The position numbers were made by a program, and so were the translations under genes. Below, piece by piece: positions 13,899 through 25,822 of a stretch of 64,000 nt of DNA (the first letter of the stretch is position 1; every line of letters starts with the position of its first letter). The stretch lies in assembly GCA_025617745.1 (NCBI GenBank), contig CM046870.1:6077618-6141617 (forward strand), given 5' to 3'. The stretch comes from Heliocidaris erythrogramma (Eukaryota > Echinodermata > Echinoidea > Camarodonta > Echinometridae). The notes beneath the pieces are model-generated. The model did no database searches. It was not told where the DNA came from and saw nothing but the letters and a program-made list of their open reading frames with translations.

Positions 13899-14284
13899 CA
13901 GGGGCGGATCCAGGATTTAGTATAAGGGGGGGGGGGGGGGGAGGCACACAAATGCAGGTTTGTCAACTTTTGGAAAAGGTAGACCCGTATTTTTTTGGTC
14001 TTGCCAGCTTCTCGAAAAGTCGCTCAGTGGGGGGAGGTCTCAACAATTTTTTTCTTTTCGCCAGACCTCCAAAATTCGCTCAGATGGGGGAGGGTTGTTG
14101 TTCCAGTTCCCCTCCATAATTCTCTGACAAGCAAAAAAAAAATGGTTTTTCATTCTAAAAGGGGGGGGGGGGGGGCACAATCGGCAAAAGGGCGGATCCT
14201 CTACGGTCAAAATGCATACTTTTCTTCCAAAAGGGGAGGGGGCACGGGCCGGAAGTGTCCCCCCCCCCCCCGGATCCGCCAATG
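13899..14284. mobile_element. hAT-like poly-G/poly-C MITE, full copy
   Basis: The ends CAGGGGCGGATCCAGG and GGATCCGCCAATG form an inverted pair. The flanking words AGTACAAG and GTAGAAGT are similar with a one-base offset, consistent with a worn target duplication. The interior carries three long G/C homopolymers. Confidence 0.65.
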
Positions 14285-14289
14285 GTAGA

Positions 14290-14678
14290 AGTGAATGTGT
14301 GCAATATAGAACAACATAATGCCTCAAAATATCGAGGCGCTTAAAACCAATAGCAACAAGTTTCCGATCCTAATCAGTATTTAGACGAGATGATAAATCA
14401 TTGACACGTTTTCTCTTCATTTCGGAATATGCCTTAAGGATAAACCTTTCAGTGGAAATTAAGAATTAGCCGGTTTTTATATAAAACGGCACGATGTGAT
14501 TGCTTTCAGTGCTAGGATATAGAAATGGAAGGGGGGGGGGGGGCTCGATCTTTATGCATATAACCCCGTCATAGCATTTCAAGGGGCGTAGACCTCCAAA
14601 AACTCTGACGTGATTAAGAAACAAAATAATATGTAATTTTTTCATGGGGTGCATGTGTGAAAAACCATAGGGGGCATC

Positions 14679-14709
<31 letters not shown>

Positions 14710-16330
14710 TTACGCCAGTTAACCCTAGCCTACCCGACAGTATTATCAACATGTCATAAATATAAGAATACACATTATGACAAACATGTAATTATTAATG
14801 GCGTCCTTTTTATAAGTAGGCCAAGATGAATAATACCATGTCATTTAACCTTATATTGTTTTTACAGCGATTATAAATACAGTCGTTGTGAGTATTGAAA
14901 GAGGCTTGTGGCTTTTTAAAGCTTATTTCCTCCTTTTTCGGGCTGAAATCAAATCAAGGAGGAATTCAGGAGCTGAGTGACTCATATCGGATATGTTTCA
15001 GAAATTGGAGAACGAACGTGAGCGAAGAATGTGTCGGGTCGAAAATTGGCCTCACCACTCATCTTTTACCGGATTGACGACAGGTTTGACAACTGTTTCC
15101 TCATCAATAAAACATTCACGTACAAGACGTGGAGAATTTGTAAATTTGATGCCTTTTACAGAAAAGGTGGAATATAGAATCCCGGGAGATGAAAAAGACC
15201 GATTTTAGAGCATTCTTGATGACTCATGCGCACTTCTTCACTCGACGCATAAAAGCACTGAAAATTTACATAGTGACGTGTTTGGTGTTTGTTGTTTATA
15301 AAAGATGAATTAAAGAATGTGCCGATTTTGTTTCCATCCTGTTGTATAAATAATTGTCGCTAGAGCACGAGTCGTAGAAGCAATATTTGAATTGATCTAC
15401 ATACATTAATACTTGATCGGCCCAAATTTTTTGTTGTTGTATATCTGTAACCTGAATCTCCATAACCCCTTTTACCAAACGTACATAAAATGGATTTCAG
15501 TTACACTTGCATATACACATGTAGCTTTAGCCATCTCAAAATGTGGCGTAGATGAAATATCACCCCTCCCAAAACTACTTTCTGTTCTTACCCCATCTTT
15601 TCTCTCTCTCTCTTGTTCTCTTTACTCCAACTGAATTTTTCTTACTTATTGTCACCCCTCTTCTAATACCGACCATTTTCCCTCTTATGGTTTACCTTTC
15701 CATCCTCCTCTCACATCTCTCCTACCCCCTCCCCAACTGCTCTCTCCATCTCACTCAGTTATCTGTTGTCTTTTATCTCTCTCTCTCTCTTTCTCTCTCT
15801 GCTTATTGTTCTTTCTCAATTATATCAATTCTACTCTCTGACTTTCTACTTTTATTCTCTATGTCATCCTTTCGCTTCCTATATCTGGCTTGTGCATCTA
15901 TTCCATGTGTGTTATATACATAATCTTTGACTAATAACATTATCCAAAAGATATTCCCCATTTATTGAACCAGCCTAAAGCATTCATCAATGGCCATAAA
16001 TTGAAATAAAATCAACAATTAACATGCAATGTCAAAAAATAAATTCAAAATGAAAATACAGGCATCCAAATTCCAATGCCAAAGGGGTCGTGTTCTTTCC
16101 TCATTGGTGTATCCATACTGGCATGGGCAGAAAAATGCATGAAATTCTTTTCATCGGGGGGGGGGGGGGGGGAAACATAACCATAGGCCGTCCCCCCCCC
16201 CCCCCCCTTGATGAATAGGTTTGCGTAACACATCTCCACCACTGACAATATCTATTAATAATACTCAATCACTAAGCAACATTATGCCAATAATTTAAGA
16301 AGCAATGTTCATAACACAATGAGTGTACTC
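14290..16330. other. Intergenic, pyrimidine-rich tract, no gene recognised
   Basis: A 29-base poly-C run lies at about 14680-14708. About 15590-15860 is a strand-biased CT-rich tract; the 123-codon frame in it is low-complexity (L/S/F) and I do not call it a gene. A 71-codon frame at 14993-15208 has no recognisable motif. A poly-G and a poly-C run lie at about 16157-16172 and 16192-16207. Confidence 0.5.
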
Positions 16331-16339
16331 GTACATGAC

Positions 16340-16452
16340 GCAGGTCAATTTAATCTAAGATAAATCTCTATTTACAAGGACACATTTAAGTGAAAGCATA
16401 TTTACATAACAGAAGTCAATTTAATCTGAGATAAATCTCTATTTACAAGACA
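16340..16452. repeat. Short direct repeat, two units
   Basis: Two units of about 40 bases, at about 16342-16379 and 16413-16450, share GTCAATTTAATCT and GATAAATCTCTATTTACAAG. They are spaced 71 bases apart. Confidence 0.6.
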
Positions 16453-17568
16453 AATATAATACACACAATAAATTAATCCAATTCACACCCATTGTGAAGC
16501 AAGGTGTTGATATAGAATACATACAAAATTTAGAATTTAACATGATTTCATACCCACTCATTTTTTCTGACTTACACACTATAAGTGTGTCAACCAAAAT
16601 TTCCATCTTATAGATCCAGAGATGACATCCTTTCCCAAAGTGTGGGTTACTTGGGGTGGATATATGTGAATATCATATGTTTAGAATTGGCTACATGATT
16701 AACTATAAAGTAGATATTATTTTTGTGCAATGCGTATCCAAGCCAGTCTGCATTCATTTAACATAGAAAAGACAGTACGAGTGCACACAAGGGACCAATC
16801 CTCCAAATAAAATAAATTAATAAATAATTGGTACATCTTTAGAAGGTGAAAAATTATTCTTCCTCCAGTTATGATATTATCTATGAATTTTTAGTTATTT
16901 GTGCCACAGAAACAACACAATGCTTATCATTCTTCGTGAAATCAGCATTACTATACCCCTTACTAAATGTTAATATTTTCTCTCAAACTTCAAGAATATT
17001 TTCAATATATTAACCAATTAATCTAATTATATGAGCATATCAAAATATTACATAGTACCTTTAAAATGATACCTGGATTAGATATTTGGAAACACTTGTG
17101 CTTTAACTTGCAAATGTTCACACACGTTGAAATGAAAATGGCCTACTGCAGATTCTTTATTATAACAAAGAGAATTTACCGTATGCCATGAATAGCTAAA
17201 TCATCTCTTTGGAGCAAGAAGGGAGTTAAGTCCGATCGTTTGTACAGAGTTAACGCCCTTCTGGCCCTAAACAGACGAAATGACAATAAAAGAAGCTTAT
17301 TAGGAAGGATGGACAATGCTATTATGTCTCCAACATCAACATCCTTCTTATTCCAACTCACATGGTTGTACTGCAAACCTTTTTTCTGAATAACATCAGC
17401 ATTATTTCACAAACTTAAATTAGAGAACCACATCTGAATCCTTGCTGCCTGGTAAATTCTAAATTATACTTGTATTTAACATCATTCATATTTCCGGGGG
17501 GGGGGTTTGGGGGGGGGGGTGGCAGGAGAAAGTTAAGCTTATCACTCTTATCACTCTCAAAGTTGATT

Positions 17569-17850
17569 TAGTTTTCAGGCTTTAGTTTAAGGTTTGTTGT
17601 CTGGAGTAGGCTACAAACAGCTGGGTGTGACCTTATCTGATGGGGTGGGGTGGGGCAGAGCCATAAGGGCTCCAGGGTGGGGCAGCATGCCAAGATATGT
17701 TAGTCTTAGTTTCAAGATTTAGTCTTCATGCCATAATTAAAGGATCATTGTCTGGAGCAGGCAACAAAACACAGCTGGGTGCGACCTCGTGGGGGTGGAG
17801 TGGGACAGAGCTACAAAGGGCTTTGGGGTGGGGCCGCATGGATAGATCAG
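17569..17850. repeat. Diverged tandem duplication, ~140 bp unit
   Basis: Both units carry TTGTCTGGAG(T/C)AGGC, ACAGCTGGGTG(T/C)GACC and a G-rich GGGGTGGGGC block. It lies downstream of the BBS5 stop codon. No coding is seen. Confidence 0.5.
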
Positions 17851-17997
17851 GGGACCGTTTCATCAAGCGTTTTGTCAGTGATTTTTACCAACAAATTAGC
17901 TCTCAGCCAATCAGATGCAAGGATTTCAATAGCTTATAACAGTTGTCGGTAAAAATCACTGACAAAACACTTGATGAAATGCTCCTCAAGGGCCCTG
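17850..17997. mobile_element. Fold-back MITE, GTTTCAT-type ends
   Basis: The ends GACCGTTTCATCAAGCGTTT and its near reverse complement at 17960-17990 flank CAGCCAATCAGATGCAAGG. The same plan recurs at 23692-23813, 23898-24035 and 43072-43214. Confidence 0.65.
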
Positions 17998-18207
17998 TCT
18001 TATCAACAGTTACGATTGCTTCAAATTGATTACAACTTGATATCAATCGGCGTAACTCTGTAAAATGAGAAGGGAGTTTTTCAGCTTGCTACAGATAGAG
18101 GACTTGCGATCACTCTGGATCAATCGTAAATCTTTATAAGACTGGGCCAAGATCTCATAACTTGTGCTTGTTGTCCAATGTCGTACATCGAGAAGGTGAC
18201 TGATGTC

Positions 18208-21200
18208 TCACTTGTGGTCAACGACCTCCCACAGGTTTGAGAGCGTGAAGCCGTCTTTGAGTTTCTCAATGGCCAGGCCGAGTTCTTCAGAGAAGACTGG
18301 TGGCCTATCCTTCTGTTTGTCACCATCAGCGAAGTAAGCCTACAAAACACACAAGAATATATATGTGAGAAATGATACCCTGCAACAGCAGTTATATATG
18401 GTGTGGCCTTGTGGATAAGTCGCAAACTACAAACAGGTTATGAAGTCCAAATCCATGCCACAACACCAACGGCCCTTGGACAAGATTTTAATCTATTTTT
18501 GACAGACTCAACCCAGGTACTTACTTGACCTAACAACGTCATTACATTACCAGACCTGCCAACCCTGAAACCCAAGAAATAGGGACAAATGACAAGGCGG
18601 AGGCTGAAAATAGGGACATTTCTGAGTTTCCTATACATTTGTACAAAAATTGGGACAAAGTGGCAGAAGCGGCTCTTTCTTTTACCAAAATCGGGATTGT
18701 CCCTGTTAAACAGGGACAGTTGGCAGGTATGCATTACAATATTTGTTATTCACAACATGCATATGATAAACAATTCAGAAATACAGATATATTACCAGAA
18801 CTTGAGTTACCTAACATTAAGAAAACCTCCTTTCTCTTGTTCACTTTACAGTGCCAGGTTTCTTCATTTTGGACTATCAAAGTTTCTTTGTGAACTCACC
18901 GCAAAGGCATCTGACTGCTCATCCTCATTGACAATATCGATGTCATCCTGCACGTTCTCAATCACCAGTTCCTCCGCATTGGCAGGGACATCATCGATCT
19001 CGAACTCGACACCCAATATCGGGTTTGTGCTGTACACCCGATGGAGGGACTGGATCTCTTTCACAACCTCCTGGAGTTTCTCAGGCGGGTCTAGGCGGAA
19101 ACCAAGAACATAGCCTCCACTCTGACAACAAAGGAGATGCCAAATATTTAATCATACAGTGCGAATCGAGAAAAGAGCATATTTTAGAAATAACGAAATA
19201 TCTCCCCAAAACAGAAATTTCACAATATCCAGGTGACCCTTTTCTAATACAGTTAAACCTGTAGAGAAAGACCACAAGTTTTGTTTCCCTAGAACAGCAT
19301 TTCTCATTGAAACATGTATTAAAGAAACCTGTCGTAAAAAAGACCACCTGCTCATAAAGACTGCTTTTCTTGTCTCCCTTGAGTGGACTTTATAGACAGG
19401 TTTCACTGTATACATGTAAGAATGGGTGTGGATCTATTATAATTGGATGACATTGGATAATAGGTTAATAAGGAACAAATGATTGTTTACATCAATTATT
19501 GATAGTTAACATAAAATGTGCAATTGCTGCCTGGTCAGCACTTTAATCCATTAATTTGTTCAATGTCATTCAAAGGAACAATTATTTTATGACATGATTG
19601 GTAAAATGGATATAGTCAGAACATTATCAATGAAAGTAAATACAAAGAATATCTTATCTACTCTTCCATTACCTGGACAGATGTTTCTACAACCAAAGCC
19701 AGTCCAAACTTAGAATCTCTGATCTTCACTGTTCTCTGGAAAAGAAACACACAGACATCTGAATATTATTTCAATTTCAATTTCAGTTCAGTTTTTATGA
19801 CTAACACAAACATTATAGTACAAGATGGTAGTCTGGGATGACATAATGTCATGTTTAAAATACATATGTGCATGGAAAAGAACTATTAAGTACAAATATT
19901 CACTGGCCATCAAAACTGAAATTACAGAAGTGAATGAACCACATGAAAATATTGTATTAAAAATTATGCATTGAATCTGAGAATAATAAAAGTTGGAGCT
20001 ATAACATTTCGACAAAGTAAATTAGACTGACAGAAATTACAAAAAGAAATGATAGCTACATGTACAAGGCTGACTTACCATTTGAAGGTATGGCACACTA
20101 ACATTGAAAGCTTCATTCATGACTGCATGCCAGACAAGTCTTACGTTAGTGATGTAGAACGTACCGAGGTTGCCCTGCCAAATGTTACAAGGAACAAAAG
20201 AATGAGAGTCAGATTAATAAAGCGCTTTTTCCTGAAGATACAAAGGGCTGAATACTATTAAGACTTTAACTGAACTACCATGATAAGGTGCTCAAGCCTT
20301 CGGGTAATTTCTTTTTACTAGGTATCAATTTACTTCACCTGGTGGAGAGTGGCAAATTATGTAGATTAATGTCTTGCCAAAGGATGTCAGTGCCAGGATA
20401 GAGATTTGGACCTGTATGCTCTAAAGTGGCCTACGTTAACCCTCTCATTACCACAAGACTAAAATACTATTCACTTTGTACATAGTGTTGTTGACTTTGG
20501 TCCTGATAGGTTTAAGCCTGGCTTATCTCAGGATGCTGATTCATGGAAGGCCATTTGTCAACCCAAAGTTCCATATAAATTCCTACATTTATGTAACAAA
20601 ATAATTTTTTTTTTATGTTTCTTGGTGTGAAATGGACATCAGAAATCAATTTCATCAAGACAAGTATTTGTATATAATGCATTTAGTTATAGAACTGTGG
20701 TGATGTGTATAGGATCAAGAAGGTGACATTTGCCACTCCATAATTCAGTGGCCTAACTCTGTAACATATGGTCCAGTCTGGTGACTTATCCACTAGACCA
20801 CGGCACCTCTACACATTCAGAAGACTTAAAAATACTGATATAATATTATATAAGTACACAATCAAGGCTTACAAGGTCCTGTAAAATTCTACTATCAAAT
20901 GTTCTGACATTTTGCAGTCAACCATGGTTTCTATCATGGTAAAAGTATCTTCTCGTAGTCCAAAACTTGACTGCAACAGTTTTCCACTCTACAATGTTCT
21001 CCATAAGGAATGTACAAATTTGTTCTCATAATTAACTTTAAGTCAATATTTTTTACCCCCAGTTGATTCATGGCTTTACCCTTAATGTAGTTCTTCAAGT
21101 CGCTTAGAATATTCTTCAGGAAACATCAATGTCTGATAATTTGATCAAAGTATTATATATGATATTTCCAAAGGAACGAAAAGATGAGTTTCAAAATAAA

Positions 21201-24200
21201 AACAACAAATAAAACATAGTATTTTAAGGAATTACATGTTTTGGAGTCATGCAAACTCCATCGTCACCCTGAAATTTTATAACAGAATCAACTTTATATA
21301 TACTCTCTGATTACAAAGATATATTACTTAACAGCTTACCTGGTCACTAGAGAGATTCCAGACGCCTCCGACCTTGTCATAGACTTGTTCCAATGGTAGT
21401 ATCCTCAATGACTTGTTGGAGATGATAGCACCTCGAAGCTTCACATCACGATACAGCTTGGAGGTTTCATAAGCTCTGCATCAAAAGGAAGATTGTAAAC
21501 CTATTGATAGACTGTCACAATATTACTATTAATGATACATCCTATACATAAGGTTCTATAACACATGCTCTGGTGAGAGTTGATCAGCAGTAAAAAAAAA
21601 CCTACATTAACTGAATTCCTAAAACAACAGGAAAATAAAATCTACGGTATTAGAATCAAATGAAACTTGAATAGTTTGGGTAGAAAATGTATACTGGCTT
21701 AAAAATGAGCAAATTGAGAAAGAAATTAAGCTCGTAGTAACACATAGTCAAATACGGGTGCATCGGTGAGTGGTGATGTTTAGCACGTTTTTGTCAGTGT
21801 GTTTATAATTGGCTGGTCCAAGCGTAAGATAACAAGCACTACATGTACCTATGGACGGATATAACTGTGGTGAATAGTCTTGGTGATCCAGGCACTAGGT
21901 TTGTAAAGATGAACTCAAATCTTGTGTTGTTGCACTTTGTAAGGAGGTATAATGCTTCAGTGGGTCCTCTCAATTTCTGCAAAGATACATGTATATTAGA
22001 TTGTAGTAAATAAGCATCACACTCTGGCAATTTGCATAATATAATTTCAGTGTTCCACAGAAAAGCTAAATCTGTCTCCCAGCAACTATTTGTTATAAAC
22101 AAGCAATTCTCTAGACCTCATACAGCTAGTAGAAAATGAAGTCCACAATTATTAATACCTCATTCCGTTGGAAATAAACTTCATGTCCTCAATATGAGCC
22201 ATTCTGCCAGGCTAAGTAAAGTTCTAATAATCCCTAAGTAGTATTTTCATCAAGAGTGCACTGTGAAATGTATTGATATCCTTGCTGTTCAATTTATAGT
22301 GTCTATGGATTTTCTTCACTTAACATAATCAATATGACATACTGACTAAGATAAACGTGACTGAATTTTTTTTGAAGTGTCAACCTCTTATGCCATATAA
22401 ATCACAAGTTTAGCAACAAAATTTATAAATGAAATTAACCGAGTCATGAAATTCAAAGAAGAAATTTACTTCTTGATGATATGATTTTTGTTGATTTACT
22501 TAAGAACTGAATTAAGGAAAGTTTTCAAAGATGAACAGATTATTAACTGGCACTTATAATCAGAGGATCAATTCTACCCACTTATTCATGAATTAAACTT
22601 GGAAAAAAATTTATGCTTAAAGTATGACTACTGGCCAATAATACTCACTGAGTTGGCTGTTCTCACTGTGATGTTGATGATACAATTAAGACCCACAGCT
22701 GCAAGAGAATACAAAGCAAATAAGAGAAAGAATTTGAAGTTTGTAATACATGCTTAATTCTTTCTCCATTTTCCCCCTGGCCTACCCATCATTTTTAAAA
22801 ATTATTTTTATATTATTAATAATTTGGTGTCACCTGTGCCTGGGAGGGGGAAAGGAAACTGAATTACTGTAACCCTCGGGCCTCTCCTCCCGATATAACT
22901 TCTCTTCTTTGTTTCTCTCACATCAGGGAAGGCAAAGCTGTCTAAATACATGAATTATCAATGATTAAAGATCAAACTTTTCTGAAAAGTTCCATGTATA
23001 CCAATACTTTTTTGTTCGAATATATGGGTAATCTTTTCTATTATCATTTGTTCACATTAACATTTGTATGTTTCTTCTGTTGTTGCACTTCAAGAATTAA
23101 AAAAGTTTTAAAATGAAAATATTACAGAATCATCTCTGAAGTGATTGAGAAACAAACAGATAAAAAAATTTACGGAGGAAATCATCTGTTGGGAGCCAGA
23201 AAGGTGTTAACTCTGTGTAAAATGCTACAATCCCATGTCTAGGATTAGCTCCATTTACAACCATAAAGTATTCCATGTTTTCTACAAGTCTGGTTTAAAA
23301 CATGACGGAATTCAAACTTTAAATGTAAAGATTCAACAAAGAGAAAGAAAAGGGTCTTTCATTACTCACATAGATTCACTCTAGGTAGAGAGGTGGAATG
23401 CCAAATCACTCTGAGATTCGTAACCAGCAAACGACCTAACATAGAAAATCAGTCATAATAATTCACAAGGTAGCAATGAATCACTTAAACAGTGGATATT
23501 CCCAAATATCCAAAGTCCATATATAAAATATTTCTCTGATTTCTGTGATCTGTAACTAGTTCCCATAGTTTGTCTAGTTTTAGAGACGAGTCCAAACAAA
23601 CAAGGCTACAACTATGCCTCCGACAAATACCTTGATGAACATTGTTATGACACTACCAGATGAAGAATCTAATGGTTTAAACCAAAGCCAGAGTCCCGTT
23701 TCATAAAGTTGTTATAAGCTACTGAAATCATTGAATTCGATTGGCTAAGAACCAATTTGTCATAGCTCTGCAGCAGTGGTTACTGATAACAAGTTTTATG
23801 AAACGGGGCCCTGACTTTTAAGTTTGCTTAAATAAAATATATTGTTGTTTTTTTTTCTTTTACAAGAACTACATTTGATGACCTGACAATTGCTAAGAGC
23901 CCGGTTTCATAAAACTTGTCATCAATGACAAGTTGCAATAACTGTTAAAGGCTACTGAAATCTTTGCATCTGATTGGCCGAGAGCAAGTTTGTCAGTAAA
24001 AATCACTGCAAAGACACTTGATGAAACGGGGCCCTGGGCTTTACTTTGTCGAAATTATAGGGATGGAGTTAGAGTTGCCATTGGATTGGACTTTAGGGTA
24101 AGGTACACGTAGTGCTTGATCCAGAGTTGAAAAATATATACATGCAGGTACATGTATTTGGTCAGTGTAGGGAATTGACTGCATGAGCGTGTGTCATGGA

Positions 24201-25783
24201 GCCCTACTCAATCACATGCTGACTAAGGATAGAGACAAGCTGCAAGAGACTACTGAAAAAATGAATCAAGTTACCTCGGGGGGCACATGTACTTGTTTTC
24301 CCAAAGGTTCTTTTTTTTTTAAGGTTCATAATCCTGAAGGTTTGTAATTCTGAAACACAAGTTTCCCATTGCAGGGGGTTCATAATTTTGAAAATGAAAT
24401 CATAATTCTGAACAATTAATGCATTTTTCTCTGAAGGTTCGTTATTCCGAAGGTTTCTAATTTTGAAAATGAAAAAGGGTTGATAATTCTGAAGGTTTAT
24501 AATTCCGAAAATGCAATTAGAGACCTCCATGACTTTTTGCAATTATGAACCATTGGAAATATGAACTCTTTTTCATTTTCAGAATTAGGAACTCCCAGAA
24601 TAAGAACCGTTGGAGTGACAAACCTTCAGAATTATGAACCTTCGGAAAAGTGACATGTAACCATTACCTCTATCTCCATTGTTTCCCTTTGTGTCTTCTA
24701 TGGAATCGAGCTTATCAATAATGCTTTCCCCTGGACGCATGTTCATTTGTCTGCAGAAGGATGAAAAACATATAGATCTAGAGTACATGATTTTATCTCT
24801 CATGCTGTTCAGCATTCTTCTCAAAAACATTTTCTCCAATTTGTATGCTTTCTCTTCTACACACACATTTTCTTTTGTCAATGTAGTTAAAATTAAAGCA
24901 TGGATTAGAAGATGGATCAAAGAGGTTTAGTTGGAGTGAAAAGTGCTTTGATTACTTATGCAAGCTTACCTATTTCAGCAATGTTGAATGTTTTTTTAAC
25001 CGATATATGGGGCTATACAAGTGTTGTTCATCATCATCATCATCATCAAGCTACTCTACAGCCTCCTGTATTAAATGACTAATTCAAAGCAAGATCCTAT
25101 TTCAACTGTACATAATACAAATTTGTTTCTTCTATTAAAGAAACACATACATGTGGTGCATGGAAATAATTTACAAGAGGCCACCATCTAAATTTCCAAT
25201 AGTTTTTGTTTCTTCTTTACACAGTGAGACTCAAGGGTAAAGTTGAGTTCTGGTCATGAGAGTGTATTGTAAAATAAACTGTTTCAAAGCCATTGGGAAA
25301 GGTTGATTATATACATGTAGCACATAAGAATTGATGTATGCTGTGAGGTTTTAGAAACTGACTCAATCCTGCCGAGAGTCACATGCACTGCACAGTGCAC
25401 ACAGAATTATGTATATGGGACTACACACAAATGTGCCTCCTGAACACTTCAGATGTTTCTTGTCATATTTTGAAAGTGAGTGCATTTAAGATCATAGACT
25501 AATCCTTTTCAGGGGACATTTCTACTATGATAATCTTTCAAACTAACATAAAAAGAATGAGAAATTCCAAGAACTCAACCTTCTCTTTAAGTGAATGGTT
25601 TTTTGCTAGGTGTCGAAACAATAGATAGATTCACACTTTATCACCTTGCAAGCTTGCATGTGCACAGGCTATAACCAAATTTCATTCTTGCACTTTTTGC
25701 AGTTTATACTCGACTTACGTGGGATTGATGTCAAAGCGCACATCCCTGTCCTCCCACAAGGCATCAAACACTGCTGAACTCAT
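18208..25783 (-). CDS. BBS5: BBS5, BBSome subunit (complete, 10 coding exons)
   Basis: BBS5 is a subunit of the BBSome, the coat complex that moves membrane proteins in and out of cilia; its two PH-like (DM16) domains bind phosphoinositides. Exons in coding order (minus strand): 25783-25719, 24750-24668, 23435-23370, 22698-22649, 21976-21849, 21475-21340, 20174-20079, 19735-19673, 19121-18900, 18339-18208. All have AG/GT borders and continuous phases, giving 346 residues plus TGA; human BBS5 has 341. The start reads [18 protein letters not shown]. Other hallmarks are [40 protein letters not shown] (first PH-like domain, roughly residues 30-130), [20 protein letters not shown] and [13 protein letters not shown] (second, roughly 150-260), and a C-terminal [18 protein letters not shown]. 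No broken frame or missing exon is seen, so I expect a functional gene. Confidence 0.97.
18393..18560 (+). repeat. tRNA-derived SINE remnant
   Basis: A-box-like TGGCCTTGTGGATAAG is followed by CAAATCCATGCC, then CCCTTGGACAAGAT and CAACCCAGGTAC. This is the order of modules seen in the SINE at 8160. It lies just outside the last BBS5 exon, inside its last intron. Confidence 0.45.
19256..19410. mobile_element. MITE with AAACCTGTCTATAAAGACC-type ends
   Basis: It starts AAACCTGTAGAGAAAGACC and ends with the reverse complement form TTTATAGACAGGTTT. A closely similar, fuller copy is at 35350-35543 and a split copy at 39968-40325. It sits in a BBS5 intron. Confidence 0.65.
20281..20465 (-). repeat. 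tRNA-derived SINE, BBS5 intron
   Basis: On the minus strand it contains CATCCTTTGGCAAGACATTA, as in the copies at 8160 (plus strand) and 60363. It ends with CTTATCATGG. The head is degenerate. Confidence 0.6.
20700..20812 (-). repeat. SINE head fragment, tRNA-like
   Basis: The minus strand starts GAGGTGCCGTGGTCTAGTGG, an A-box-like tRNA 5' half, then loses similarity. I read it as a head-only SINE fragment, not a tRNA gene, because no matching acceptor stem or B box follows. Confidence 0.4.
21165..21270. mobile_element. MITE end fragment, BBS5 intron
   Basis: It shares CCAAA(A/G)GAACGA, AAAACATAGT, ACATGTTT and GAGTCAT...ACTCCATC with the left end of the element at 40420-40821. Only one end is present. 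Confidence 0.5.
23692..23813. mobile_element. Fold-back MITE, GTTTCATAAA ends
   Basis: GTCCCGTTTCATAAAGTTGT at the left is answered by ACAAGTTTTATGAAACGGGG at the right. It lies in the BBS5 intron between exons 2 and 3. Confidence 0.7.
23898..24035. mobile_element. Fold-back MITE, second copy
   Basis: GCCCGGTTTCATAAAACTTG at the left and ACTTGATGAAACGGGGCCC at the right enclose CTGATTGGCCGAGAG. It lies 85 bases from the previous copy. Confidence 0.7.
24285..24660. repeat. Repeat built from GGTTCATAATTCTGAA units, with inverted halves
   Basis: At least eight variants of (A)AGGTTCATAATTCTGAA occur, in plus orientation to about 24510 and reversed after about 24540. Outer ends ACATGT...CCAAAGGTTC and CCTTCGGAAAAGTGACATGT form an inverted pair, so this is probably a MITE with internal repeats. 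It abuts the donor of BBS5 exon 2 (24667). Confidence 0.6.
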
Positions 25784-25822
25784 GGTGTATTCTCATCAGG
25801 TTGATCAGATCATGGATAACAG
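25784..25822 (-). promoter_or_regulatory. BBS5 5' UTR segment behind a likely splice acceptor
   Basis: On the minus strand a pyrimidine-rich TTGTTTAACAG ends at 25823, followed by 39 bases to the BBS5 ATG. This suggests a noncoding first exon further upstream. The leader has two extra ATGs out of frame with the main start; one (ATG ATC TGA) is a minimal uORF. No TATA box or clear promoter was identified upstream. Confidence 0.45.

Noticed and set aside
15552-15923. 123-codon frame, looks like membrane segments
   Set aside because: It is a CT-rich tract giving Leu/Ser/Phe; no start context, domain or splice structure.
20700-20812. Possible tRNA gene
   Set aside because: Only a 5' half resembles a tRNA; no acceptor-stem partner or B box, so a SINE fragment is more likely.
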